NCBI RefSeq assembly: GCF_020010925.1 | Contig: NZ_JAGJBZ010000001.1 | Span: 620,001-684,000, forward strand | Direction: 5' to 3' | DNA from: Streptomyces griseiscabiei | GTDB taxonomy: Bacteria; Actinomycetota; Actinomycetes; Streptomycetales; Streptomycetaceae | DNA length: 64,000 nt | In this document: positions 1 to 8,061 of the stretch, in pieces | Numbering within the stretch: the stretch's first letter is position 1 | Layout: each line of letters opens with the position of its first letter | The notes under the pieces: generated by a model | Databases searched by the model: none | Told to the model about the DNA's origin: nothing | The model's input: the letters and a program-made list of their open reading frames with translations, nothing else | Made by a program: the position numbers and the translations under genes

Positions 1-828
1 GCCGCTGAAGGGCCGCTGCGCGAACTTGCGGACGTCCAGCATCGGGTGCGGGTGCCGCAGCTCCCAGGCGACGAAGGCGAGCAGACCGGCACCGGCGACG
101 ACGGCCGCGGCGACGGGACCGGCGCCCCAGCCGAAGTGCGGGCCCTCGATGGCCGCGTACACCAGCGATCCGACGGAGACGATCGACAGCAGACCGCCGA
201 CGTAGTCGATCCGGCCCATCCCCTCCGCCTTCGACGGCGGCACCAGGACGAGCGCGCCGACGACGGCGACGAGCGCGATGGGCACATTGATCAGGAACGT
301 CGATCCCCAGGCGTGGTCCTCCAGGAGCCGGCCGGCCACCAGCGGGCCCACGGCGATCGCCAGCCCCGAGGTCGCGGTCCAGGCGGTGATCGCCTTGACC
401 CGCTCGCTCCGGGGGAAGGTCGCGACCAGCAGCGACAGCGTGGCGGGCATCACGACCGCCGCGCCGACCCCCATGATCGCGCGGGCCGCGATGACCAGTG
501 AGGTCTCGTCGACCAGGCTGCCCATCACCGAACCGCCCGCGAAGATCACCAACCCGGTGACCAGCGCGCCGCGCCGGCTGTACTTGTCGCCGATCGAACC
601 CAGCACCAGCATCAGCGCCGCGTACGGGACGGTGTAGCCGTCGACGACCCACTGCAGATCACTGCTGCTCAGCCCCAGATCGGTGGTCATGTCGGGGGCG
701 GCGACGATCAGCGACGTGTTCGCCATCACCACGATCAGCAGGCTCAGGCACAGCACGAGCAGCGCCCACCAGCGCCGTGCGTACGGCCCGGTCATCTTCT
801 CCACGGGGGTGTTCGCGAGGAAGGGCAT
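1..828 (-). CDS. MFS drug-efflux transporter, DHA2/EmrB-QacA type (3' end outside window)
   Basis: Partial gene: the first 276 codons are present and the C-terminus lies beyond the window edge. The start is ATG with an AGGAG ribosome site about 7 nt upstream. The protein begins MPFLANTPVEKMTGPYARRW and shows successive hydrophobic helices. The motif-A loop GSIGDKYSRR follows helix 2, and GLAIAVGPLVAGRLL matches the drug/H+ antiporter motif C of 14-TM DHA2 exporters. It should sit in the plasma membrane and export a small hydrophobic compound by proton antiport; the substrate cannot be read from sequence. It is transcribed divergently from the TetR gene at 960, and the shared intergenic region carries two operator-like repeats. 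Local repression by that TetR is therefore likely. Confidence 0.9.
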   Translation of the reverse strand, partial: MPFLANTPVEKMTGPYARRWWALLVLCLSLLIVVMANTSLIVAAPDMTTDLGLSSSDLQWVVDGYTVPYAALMLVLGSIGDKYSRRGALVTGLVIFAGGSVMGSLVDETSLVIAARAIMGVGAAVVMPATLSLLVATFPRSERVKAITAWTATSGLAIAVGPLVAGRLLEDHAWGSTFLINVPIALVAVVGALVLVPPSKAEGMGRIDYVGGLLSIVSVGSLVYAAIEGPHFGWGAGPVAAAVVAGAGLLAFVAWELRHPHPMLDVRKFAQRPFSG

Positions 829-871
829 CGGAAGCTCCTAAAGGGACGGGGGGACGAGCGGCAGCACTTAA

Positions 872-915
872 TTGCTCATCGATGTGCAGACTAGTTTATT
901 GCCCATCGGTGTGCA
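872..915. promoter_or_regulatory. Tandem TetR operator between MFS and tetR
   Basis: Two 17-nt near-identical elements, TTGCTCATCGATGTGCA (872-888) and TTGCCCATCGGTGTGCA (899-915), differ at two positions and start 27 nt apart. Each is an imperfect palindrome centred on CATCGATG or CATCGGTG. They lie in the 131-nt divergent promoter region, as expected for binding sites of the adjacent TetR. Assignment to that regulator is inference from position. Confidence 0.75.
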
Positions 916-959
916 ACTATCGCGATATCTCTCCCTCCTCCCCCTCCCGAGGTGCCGAT

Positions 960-1700
960 GTGACCACCCGACCGGCACGGACACCGCCCCCGCCGCACCC
1001 GCCGCCGTACGCCCCACCACCCCCACCCGCGCCCCCACCCGCACCCCCACCCCTGCGCCGGGACGCCCGCGCCACCCGCGCCCGGATCCTGGAGGCGGCC
1101 CGGCGGGAGCTGACCCGCGACCCCGACAGCCGTCTGGAGGACATCGCCGGGGCCGCCGGTGTGGCCAGGCGCACGGTCTACGTCCACTTCGCCGGCCGGG
1201 CCGCGCTCGTCGAGGGCCTGGCCGCCGAGGCGGCGGAGGCGATCCGCCTCGCGGTCACGGGCGCCGCCGACGCGACCTCCGACGCCGCGACCTCCGACGC
1301 CGCGACCGACCTGGCGCGTCTGGTCCTCACCGTGTGGCCGGTCGGCGACCGCTTCCGCACCCTCATCCGGCTGGCCCGCCAGGACCTGGGCCCCGACCGC
1401 GTCAACGCCCTGCTGGCCCCGGCCCGCGATCTCGTCACCGGGGTCCTCGCCCGGGGCCAGCGGCAGGGCGCGTTCCAGACCACGGTCCCGCCCGACCCGC
1501 TCGGCCGCGCCATCGAGGCCCATCTGCTGGCCCTGCTCGACTGCGTCAACCGCGGCCTCTGGGCCGACGACGGCACCGGCGCCGCCACCGCGGCCCTGAT
1601 CGCCGCCGGGGTCGCCCCGGACACCGCCGCCACGAAGGTCGACGGCCTGCGGGGCCCCGCCTCCACCCGGGCGGCCACCACTGACACCCCGTTCCGCTGA
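960..1700 (+). CDS. TetR/AcrR-family regulator, divergent from MFS
   Basis: 246 aa from a GTG at 960, preceded by GAGG at a 7-nt spacing; this start is chosen because upstream codons would cross the divergent promoter and operators. The N-terminus is a proline-rich stretch (residues about 8-32) before the TetR DNA-binding domain, ATRARILEAARREL to RRTVYVHFAGRAALV (about 38-85). The C-terminal domain has WPVGDRFRTLIRLARQDLG and ends with LIAAGV. It is clearly paralogous to the TetR encoded at 2648-3301. It probably represses the MFS exporter and itself through the two repeats at 872-915 and is released by a ligand of the pump. Confidence 0.9.
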   Translation: MTTRPARTPPPPHPPPYAPPPPPAPPPAPPPLRRDARATRARILEAARRELTRDPDSRLEDIAGAAGVARRTVYVHFAGRAALVEGLAAEAAEAIRLAVTGAADATSDAATSDAATDLARLVLTVWPVGDRFRTLIRLARQDLGPDRVNALLAPARDLVTGVLARGQRQGAFQTTVPPDPLGRAIEAHLLALLDCVNRGLWADDGTGAATAALIAAGVAPDTAATKVDGLRGPASTRAATTDTPFR

Positions 1701-1711
1701 AGGGAAGACCC

Positions 1712-2605
1712 GTGTACCGATCCCGCCGCGACGCCGACTTGGGCTACGACTATGCGTACGAACCCGGCGACGGCCCGACGTACGACCCGCAGGACCCGCC
1801 ACCTCCCCGCGACCGGCGGGCGACCTGGGGCAGCGACTCCACTCCCCGCCCCCACCGTCGGCGCCGGCGCCCGCTCGCGATCGCCGCCGCCTCGCTGGCC
1901 GCCCTGGTCCTCGCCCCCGTCGCGGTCGACGGGGCCGTGGCCGCGCGGATCGAGTCACGTACGGCGGAGGCCTTCCAGAAGGGCATGGGCACGCCCGCCC
2001 GGCCGGAGGTCGAGGTCCATGGCTTCCCCGTGATCGCGCAGGCCGCCACCGGCACGCTGGACCGGGTGGACATCACCGCGCACGACATCCCCGCCGACGA
2101 CTCGGACCGCCCGCTCCCCGTGACCGAACTCTCCCTGGAACTGGACGGATTGACGAAGTCGGACGACGACAGCCAGGCCCACGCCCGGACGGCGGAGGCG
2201 ACCGCCTTCCTGTCGTACGCCGATCTGTCGGACGCCCTCGGCCTGGAGATCTCCCGGGGCTACGGCACCGACCGGGTCCGCGCCCGCGTCCTGACAACCC
2301 TCGGCTTCGAGGTCACCGCGACGACGACGGTCTCGGCGGCCTCCGGCAACCGGGTCGCCTTCGAGGACTTCAGGGTCGCGGGCCGGGTGGCCCTCCCCGA
2401 GGCCGGCGAGAAACTGCTCGACCGGATCTTCGCCGAGCCAGTCCCCCTGCGGAACATCCCCGAAGGCCTCCACCTGCGCTCGGTCACCCCGACGGACAAG
2501 GGCCTCACCGCCCGCTTCTCCGGCAGGTCGGTCACGTTCCACCCCGACGCCGACACCCAGAGCACCCAGAGCACCCAGGACACCCCGCCGCACGGGACGG
2601 CGTGA
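1712..2605 (+). CDS. DUF2993 (LmeA-like) membrane-anchored protein
   Basis: 297 aa, GTG start 11 nt after the tetR stop with GAAGGGA as ribosome site, so probably co-transcribed with tetR. A charged, proline-rich cytoplasmic N-terminus (1-52, ending in a run of Arg) precedes a single membrane segment (about 54-76, PLAIAAASLAALVLAPVAV). The exported part has the DUF2993 pattern, with RPEVEVHGFPVIAQAATG and TLDRVDITAHDIPADD. DUF2993 relates to mycobacterial LmeA, linked to lipid-linked mannan metabolism. The Streptomyces function is not established. It may bind a lipid in the envelope. Confidence 0.8.
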   Translation: MYRSRRDADLGYDYAYEPGDGPTYDPQDPPPPRDRRATWGSDSTPRPHRRRRRPLAIAAASLAALVLAPVAVDGAVAARIESRTAEAFQKGMGTPARPEVEVHGFPVIAQAATGTLDRVDITAHDIPADDSDRPLPVTELSLELDGLTKSDDDSQAHARTAEATAFLSYADLSDALGLEISRGYGTDRVRARVLTTLGFEVTATTTVSAASGNRVAFEDFRVAGRVALPEAGEKLLDRIFAEPVPLRNIPEGLHLRSVTPTDKGLTARFSGRSVTFHPDADTQSTQSTQDTPPHGTA

Positions 2606-2647
2606 GGCCGAGAGCCGTACTCCGTCACCCCATACGACAGGAAAAGC

Positions 2648-3301
2648 TCAGGCGTCGTCGGCGGGAAGGTCCGCGGCCATCGCCGACGCGACCTCCTCGA
2701 CCACCGCGCCCGCCCGCTTCTCGGGCACCCCGGCGGCGATGAGGGTGGCGATGGCGATCCGATGCCCGTCGCCGTCCTCCAACGCACCGGTGTTGACCGC
2801 CTCCAGGAGCGCGACATGCATCGCCTCGAGTCCCGCGCTCTGCACGGCGGGCGGCAGGTGGGAGTGGAAGACACCGTCCCGCTGCCCACGCGCGAGGATG
2901 GCGGCGACCGCCTCACGGGCCGGCCTCAGCACCTCGGCGACACGCTCGGAGCCCAGGTCCCGCCGGGCCAGCGACAGCAGCATCCGGTACCGGTCCCCCA
3001 CCGGCCACATCGTGAACACGAACTGCGCCAGCGCCCGCTCGGCCGGCTCCGTCGGCTCCGGCCCGGCCGACACGGTCACGCGCAACGTCTCGGCGGCCTC
3101 CTCGGCAAGGGCCTCCAACAACGCCGCCCGCCCCGGGAAGTGACCGAAGAGGGTCCGCCGCACGACCCCTGCGGCCCGCGCCAGCTCCTCCAGCGTGATG
3201 TCGGGGTTCCGCCCCAACTCCTCACGCGCCGTGGCCAGGATCCGCGCCCGATTCGACCGCGCATTACGACGCATCGGCTCACGGGCCACGGACTTGGTCA
3301 C
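2648..3301 (-). CDS. TetR/AcrR-family regulator, paralogue of the one at 960
   Basis: 217 aa from a GTG (VTKSVAREPMRRNARSNRAR) with GAGGG upstream; longer in-frame starts exist but lack a better ribosome site. The HTH is NRARILATAREELGRNPDIT to RRTLFGHFPGRAALLEAL (about 17-65). The ligand domain shares WPVGDRYRMLLSLARRDLG, LARGQRDGVF and LIAAGVPEKRAGAV with the first TetR, so the two arose by duplication and flank the DUF2993 gene. It is convergent with DUF2993 and lies just outside the tRNA-bounded island. No copy of the 17-nt operator is seen upstream, so its target may differ. Confidence 0.87.
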   Translation of the reverse strand: MTKSVAREPMRRNARSNRARILATAREELGRNPDITLEELARAAGVVRRTLFGHFPGRAALLEALAEEAAETLRVTVSAGPEPTEPAERALAQFVFTMWPVGDRYRMLLSLARRDLGSERVAEVLRPAREAVAAILARGQRDGVFHSHLPPAVQSAGLEAMHVALLEAVNTGALEDGDGHRIAIATLIAAGVPEKRAGAVVEEVASAMAADLPADDA

Positions 3302-3456
3302 TGGGCCACCCTCGGAGGATCGATCGACACGGAGACAGAGACAGAGACCCCATTTTGTCACGCCGCCCCGGACGGCCCCGGAACAACCGCGGGACTCCTG
3401 CCCTGCCCGACGAAGCCGCCGGTCAGAAGGTTTCTGCACGCGTAGCGCGCGGTGGG

Positions 3457-3492
3457 GGGTGGGACTCGAACCCACAGCCGACGAATTATGAG
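3457..3492 (-). repeat. Truncated tRNA 3' half, likely attachment-site scar (distal att)
   Basis: 36 nt match the CAT-anticodon tRNA gene at 13850-13885 at 34 positions. They run from the anticodon (CTCATAATTCG) through the T-arm (GGGTTCGAGTCCCAC) to the acceptor. The orientation is the same as the intact tRNA and no 5' half is present. This is the pattern left when an element integrates into the 3' end of a tRNA gene and restores it at the other end. Confidence 0.7.
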
Positions 3493-3669
3493 CTCCGGCG
3501 ATATCGATACGCCTAATTCCGGCCCGTGTCGCTCCCTGTCGGGCACTGCCGATATTTGCTGGTCACCGCACTGCCCTGCTCCCCCGTGGGCGCCTGGGTC
3601 GTACCGTCTTCTATGGCGTTCTGACGGGCACTTCCGGGGCGTTCGGTTGAGCACTGACTGAGCAGAAGA

Positions 3670-3693
3670 GCCTCCGACCTGCAGGTCGGAGGC
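3670..3693. terminator. Perfect 24-nt palindrome, probable terminator
   Basis: GCCTCCGACCTG is followed immediately by its exact reverse complement, then CTTGTCT. This is a strong stem just inside the island's left boundary. Function as a terminator is inferred. Confidence 0.55.
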
Positions 3694-3804
3694 CTTGTCT
3701 CATCTCCTCAACGGTACGCCTTCACCGGCCCGTTGTCAGTGGCCCGCCGTACCGTGGAACCCGTAGTTGACCGTGCTGTTGGCTGCCGTGCTGCTACTCG
3801 GGCA

Positions 3805-3836
3805 CGAAGGCCGGACCGTGCTGTGTCCGGCCTTCG
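3805..3836. terminator. 12-bp-stem hairpin
   Basis: CGAAGGCCGGAC, an 8-nt loop, and GTCCGGCCTTCG form a perfect stem upstream of the FtsK remnant. It is probably a transcription terminator at the island edge. Confidence 0.55.
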
Positions 3837-3930
3837 CCGTTCCCGTCACTCCGCTGCCCGTTCCTCCCGCTTACGGCGCCGGGCCCTCGCCGATGTCAGA
3901 GCCATCTGCGTGAAAGTGCGCCTTGCGGAG

Positions 3931-4617
3931 ATGCTCAGCAACCTTCACAATCCACTGGCCGCCACCCTGGCAACCCGCCTGGTCAAGACAGCACGGGCGT
4001 GCGGCATCATCCTCGTCCTCCTCACCCGGAACCCCGACGCCCCTTCGCTGCCGTCCTCCGTCTCCTCCTCGGTCGGCACCCGGCTGTGTCTGGCCGTCAT
4101 GGACTGGCGGGCCAACGACAACGTCCTCGGCACCGGCGCCTACGACCGCGGACTGCCCGCCACCGACATCAGCATCGACGAGCAGGGCACCGGCATCCTC
4201 ACCCGAGGCCGCGAAGGCAGCACCGTCCGTGCCACCTTCATCAAGCAGACCGAGGCCGATGACATCGCCAAGCGCGCCCTGGCACTCCGCATGGCCGCCG
4301 ACACCCTGTCCAGTCAGTACGTACGCGCGGTCGTCGAGGAGAAGGACGTCGAGACCGTCCTCAACCATCTGCGCGCCATCTGGCCCGCCGGAGTCGAAAC
4401 CGTCCACTCGCACCGCCTCGTCGAGGCCCTCACCGCATACCGGGCCGACCTGTACCGGCTGTGGACGGAGATGGACGCTGCGGGCGCTTCCACCGCCCTG
4501 TTCGCCGCGCTGAAGCCATTCAAGGTGTCTGCCCGTCAGCTCACCATCCAGGAGTGCTGTGGGGGCGCGGAGGGTCTCCGGTTCGCCGATCTGCCCGCCG
4601 CCGAGGACTGCGAGTAG
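3931..4617 (+). pseudogene. C-terminal remnant of an FtsK/TraB-type DNA translocase (AICE)
   Basis: The open frame keeps only the end of an FtsK/SpoIIIE-like conjugative translocase. TRLVKTARACGIILVLLTRN resembles the post-Walker-B region (usually ..GVILILATQRPDADSLP..). It is followed by SSSVGTRLCLAVMDWRANDN and VLGTGAYDRGLPATDI, and then a C-terminal winged-helix-like part with IWPAGVETVHSHRLVEAL. The Walker A and B portions and the membrane domain are absent, so it cannot be an active pump. Homology appears to begin near 3960; the frame stays open upstream to 3733, but that part (Arg-rich) does not look like FtsK. In intact elements this protein moves double-stranded DNA between mycelia. 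Here it marks the region as a decayed integrative element. The 5' boundary is approximate. Confidence 0.75.
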
Positions 4618-4829
4618 AGGCCCCGAAGCCGGTTTCGGATCACGCCAGCGGCTTCACCTCGATCCGAAAACGCTTCACCCGCCGATATCGACGCTGAGCC
4701 GGGAAGTTTCGGGTCTTTCGCCCTAGAGCTCTGAGGCCACCTATCGAGGTCCCTGGCTGTGGCCGATACCTCTCTGCTCAACTCAGTCCGACAGGTGACG
4801 GCCACGACCGGCAGGCGACAAGATGAGCC

Positions 4830-5213
4830 ATGGCCCCAGAGGTTCGCATCTTCAGCATCGCCGTCGCCGTTATATTCCTCGCTGGCGGCGGATTCGCCGC
4901 TGGTCGGCTCACGGCCCCAGAAGCCCCAGCCAGTACCGTCGATTGCTCTGAGCCCCGCAAGCTCTCCGAGGAGTTCATCAACAACAGTTCCAAGAACCAG
5001 GAGGCGGAGCAGCAACGGTACGAGGGGCGGATGGCGGCCAACGCGATCTTGCAGACCCCGGACTGTTTTAGTTCCACGGACCGAGCGGCCGCGCAGACCC
5101 TCCTCGACACAATCGAGCAAGGCGTACAGCAAGATGCCATCGACGGTCTGCGCAGCGACACGGAGGAGTGCGTCGAGGATGCGACCGACGCGTATTCCTG
5201 GAGCGACTGCTAA
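4830..5213 (+). CDS. Small membrane-anchored or secreted protein of unknown function
   Basis: 127 aa. An N-terminal hydrophobic segment (residues 6-26, VRIFSIAVAVIFLAGGGFAA) acts as a signal anchor. The rest is acidic and polar (SEPRKLSEEFINNSSKNQEA..), with four cysteines in the outer part (CSEP, DCFSS, EECVED, SDC), which could form disulphides outside the cell. No catalytic motif is recognised. It lies within the island, with lower GC than the flanks. The ATG start has only a weak ribosome site. Confidence 0.6.
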   Translation: MAPEVRIFSIAVAVIFLAGGGFAAGRLTAPEAPASTVDCSEPRKLSEEFINNSSKNQEAEQQRYEGRMAANAILQTPDCFSSTDRAAAQTLLDTIEQGVQQDAIDGLRSDTEECVEDATDAYSWSDC

Positions 5214-5361
5214 GCCAACCGTGCGCTGTACAAAGCGCGGCAAGCTCCGGCTTCGTGTCGGCCGCCGCACCCACAACGCCTGGCAGCGCACCCACCAGGA
5301 CGGCTCCTGCTGACGTCCTGCAGTATCAGCGAACGACCAACTCGCAACACTCTACCGGGCC

Positions 5362-5709
5362 ATGCTGGGCGCCATGTCTGCACACGGGGATCCTTCGCCG
5401 AACGCTCACCTGACGTATTCGCCACGGCCGCGCATGTTCCGCGAACCCTGGCAGCGCTATGCGTGGGCCGTTGTGCCGCTCATCAGCATGTCTGTCTTCG
5501 CGTTCCTGCCCTTCATAGTCGCGTGGCAGCGCAGGGTCGTGCCCGCTTGGATTGCGGCGGCGTACTTCGTAGGGAGCGCGGTCGTGTTCGGCTTCGCAGT
5601 GGTTCAACCGGACGTCAATGCCTGGTTCACCGTGGCTGTGTGGGCGTTCATGATCACGGCGGTAGTCCACATCGCGCTGCTGGACCCGGCCAAGAAGCGG
5701 GCCAAGTAG
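5362..5709 (+). CDS. Small three-TM membrane protein of unknown function
   Basis: 115 aa from ATG 5362, or 111 aa from ATG 5374 (MSAHGD..). Neither has a good ribosome site, so the start is uncertain. Three hydrophobic helices are visible: YAWAVVPLISMSVFAFLPFI, WIAAAYFVGSAVVFGFAVV and WFTVAVWAFMITAVVHIAL. It ends with a basic tail, DPAKKRAK, presumably cytoplasmic. I do not recognise a family. It belongs to the island cargo. Confidence 0.55.
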   Translation: MLGAMSAHGDPSPNAHLTYSPRPRMFREPWQRYAWAVVPLISMSVFAFLPFIVAWQRRVVPAWIAAAYFVGSAVVFGFAVVQPDVNAWFTVAVWAFMITAVVHIALLDPAKKRAK

Positions 5710-6021
5710 CGGCAGGTCCGTGCCTCACCCGCCGAGGGCGTGCCTGCGCTAGCCCGCCCAGACATCTGGCCCACCTCCGCGCAACCCGATCAACGCAGAC
5801 GCCGCCACGTACGCCTCCACGTCTTCGGCCTCGGCTCGGCACAGGAATTCGTCGACAGACCGTAGGTCAGCCTTCCCTGAAATCGCCCAGGCCCTCATTG
5901 ACCTCGCCTTCGAACTCGGCGCCCCGCAGGCCGTCGACGACGACTTAGCGAAAGCCGCGATCCGCATCGGAGGCGCCCGCGCCACCAGCAAAGCAAAGTT
6001 CTGCCGCCCCACACCGGTCTC
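5710..6021 (+). other. Intergenic stretch with a possible broken coding fragment
   Basis: From about 5868 to 6080 one forward frame reads SAFPEIAQALIDLAFELGAP and continues acidic and amphipathic (QAVDDDLAKAAIRIGGARA) before running out into unrelated sequence and a stop. It has no start codon, so it may be a leftover of the gene that once preceded the GIY-YIG-like protein. Nothing else is recognised. Confidence 0.35.
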
Positions 6022-6357
6022 ATGCCGGGACGCGAGAACGCCCCTCGCGCCGTCGTCTGCTACATCCGCCGAGGCGCAATGGTGAAGATCGGCACGACTG
6101 TTGACCTCCGAGGCCCCATGGCCGCTCTGCCTCCAGAGGAGATCCTGGCCACCGAGCCCGGAGACCAAAAGCTGGAGGTCCAGCAGCAACGAACCTTCCG
6201 CGCCCTCCGCGCACCGGGCCAGCGCGAGTGGTTCTACGCAGGCCGCGAACTCCTGGACCACATACAGCAGATCCTGGCGCAGCACGGGATGCCATCTGCG
6301 GGCCTCTCTACGCTCCGGCCCAGCAATGGCATGCTGAACACATGCGCGACCCTGTGA
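6022..6357 (+). CDS. T5orf172/Mug113 (GIY-YIG-like) domain protein
   Basis: 111 aa. The core VVCYIRRGAMVKIGTTVDLR, then LPPEEILATEPGD, EVQQQRTFRALRAPGQREWF and ELLDHIQQI, match the T5orf172/Mug113 subgroup of the GIY-YIG superfamily. Such proteins are common in actinobacterial plasmids and integrative elements. The GIY-YIG core appears as CYIRRGAMVKIGTT. Whether it cuts DNA is unknown. The last residues (PSAGLSTLRPSNGMLNTCATL) overlap the next, frameshifted gene at 6342. The N-terminus may be truncated by decay. Confidence 0.65.
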   Translation: MPGRENAPRAVVCYIRRGAMVKIGTTVDLRGPMAALPPEEILATEPGDQKLEVQQQRTFRALRAPGQREWFYAGRELLDHIQQILAQHGMPSAGLSTLRPSNGMLNTCATL

Positions 6358-6520
6358 TCGTCGACATCTACGCGGCGGCCATCAGCGCCCAGCAAAAGCC
6401 CGGAACTTCCGCCAATGGCTCCGGCGTGGACGTCTTTCCCACCACGGCTACGACCGCCAGGGGCGCGCCCTCGTCGACCTTCACGAGTTGCAGTCACTGT
6501 CGACAGGCCAAGCGGCTTGA
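6342..6520 (+). pseudogene. Frameshifted small helix-turn-helix protein
   Basis: The first frame starts MRDPVIVDIYAAAI at 6342. A second frame carries RNFRQWLRRGRLSHHGYDRQ followed by GRALVDLHELQSL and a stop at 6518. Together they look like a short MerR/excisionase-like HTH protein of mobile elements, broken by a frameshift near 6380-6395. Each half is unusual by chance but coherent in series. A sequencing error could also explain it. Confidence 0.5.
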
Positions 6521-6779
6521 CCTGTTGCAACACTCAGGCCACATTCACTGTTCCCTCGAACGGTATCCACAGACAGCATCGACCACCAAGCCGAGGCCCA
6601 GAGGTCCGACACGACACAGCAGCGGCCAGCGGTAGCTCCGATTATCCAAGTGCCCGTCGTGAGGATGTCGGGGCATTGCCGTGCCCCATCGTGCGATCCT
6701 GCCCTACGTTGCGTCACAGACCGGTCACAGCACACCCGTACCGGCCCGTAACTACCTGGCGCGCCGTAACCGTGCCCGC

Positions 6780-7256
6780 ATGCGCATCAGACACACCGCC
6801 ACCGCCGTCACTGCAGCCGTCCTCCTCGCCCTCACCGCCTGCAGCAGTGCCGACACCAAGGACAGCAGTAGCGGCAACCCCTCGGCGCCCGCCACCCGCA
6901 AGCTCGACACGGCACCGAACATCGCCGCCGCACTCAACGACGCAGGATTCAACGCGTCCACGCCCCAGGAGAAGACCGACGCGTCCTACATCACCAAAGT
7001 CGGCGGCACGTCCTACAGCCTCACGATCACAGACAAGGCCGGCCAGACCGCGCCCGGCGAAAGCGGCATCAACATGTTCCCCAACGCTGAGGCGCTGAAA
7101 GCGTGGATCCCACTCTCCAAGAGCTTCGGCGGGGTAGCCGTCACCGGTGACACCTGGGCGGTCAGCCTGCCCACCAAGAGCAAGGAAGCACGAGCCGACA
7201 GCCTGGGCCTCGCCCCGAAGGTCGCCGAAGCCTTGGACGGCACGGTGCAACGCTGA
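6780..7256 (+). CDS. Putative lipoprotein
   Basis: 158 aa from ATG 6780. The signal peptide MRIRHTATAVTAAVLLALTA ends in the lipobox LTAC (Cys21), followed by a Ser/Asp/Lys-rich tether (SSADTKDSSSGNPSAPA). The mature part (about 38-158) has alternating strands and helices, including GGTSYSLTITDKAGQ and INMFPNAEALKAWIPLSKSF, and ends with LDGTVQR. No enzyme motif is seen. It should be anchored on the outer face of the membrane. It is one of two lipoproteins in the island; the other (7704) is split by an insertion sequence. Confidence 0.7.
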   Translation: MRIRHTATAVTAAVLLALTACSSADTKDSSSGNPSAPATRKLDTAPNIAAALNDAGFNASTPQEKTDASYITKVGGTSYSLTITDKAGQTAPGESGINMFPNAEALKAWIPLSKSFGGVAVTGDTWAVSLPTKSKEARADSLGLAPKVAEALDGTVQR

Positions 7257-7356
7257 AAGCCCCAGTCAAAGCCCCGCCCTGCAGCGGGACCTTCGTCATG
7301 TCACGGACGCCCAAGGCACTAGTGACACAGAAGACAGCACGCCCCATCCTTTCCTC

Positions 7357-7536
7357 ATGCCTGAACACCAGCACATGCTCGACGGCAAGAGCCGACCCCT
7401 GACCCTCGACGACCTCAAGAAGTTCGTCGCCGCCGCCAGCACAAACGGCACAGATGGAAAGCGACCGCTGCACGCGGAGATAGCCAGCGGGAAGCTCAAG
7501 AAGATTTGGATCGACCTGTCGGAGCCCAACAGGTAG
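7357..7536 (+). CDS. Small conserved-looking hypothetical protein
   Basis: 59 aa, MPEHQHMLDGKSRPLTLDDL then KKFVAAASTNG, PLHAEIASGKLKKIWIDL. The codon pattern and an amphipathic helix (LDDLKKFVAAA) suggest a real small protein, but no family is recognised and the ribosome site is weak. A longer in-frame start overlaps the preceding lipoprotein gene and is not favoured. Confidence 0.45.
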   Translation: MPEHQHMLDGKSRPLTLDDLKKFVAAASTNGTDGKRPLHAEIASGKLKKIWIDLSEPNR

Positions 7537-8061
7537 CCACCTCACAGACGCACGCGAAGCCCCAGCCGATCTCCCCGGCCGGGGCTCCGTCGTGCCCGAG
7601 CCCGGACAGCAGACTGCGCAGGTCACAGGACGGACAAGGCGGCACAGACGCAGGCGACGTAACGGCATGATGCCCCCTCTGTACACAGATCCCAGGGGGG
7701 ACCATGCATATCCGCGCCACCGCCATACTCGCGGTCTCACTCCTCGCAGCAATCACCGGTTGCACTAGTAGCGGCAATGGCGACGGCAAGGCGCGGGAGC
7801 CCGCCAGTACCCAGCCCGTAGCCTCCCAGCCACCCACACCCGAGCCAAGCCCCTCCGCACCCATGGCACTCGGCGATACCTACCACTCGGTCCGAGACGT
7901 CGATGGGGTCACCTACGACAGCACCTCCACCGTCCTCGCCTACGAACACGACGTGAAAGCCCAGGCCTCAGCCGAAGAAGAGACCGGCGCAGCCGGCTAC
8001 GTCTGGTCCGCCCTGGAAATTAAGGTGTGGGGTCTGATGCAGGTTCGGGTGACAGGTTCGG

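Noticed and set aside
3457..3492. A full tRNA gene at the left boundary
   Set aside because: Only the anticodon-to-3' half is present; no D-arm or 5' acceptor strand follows.
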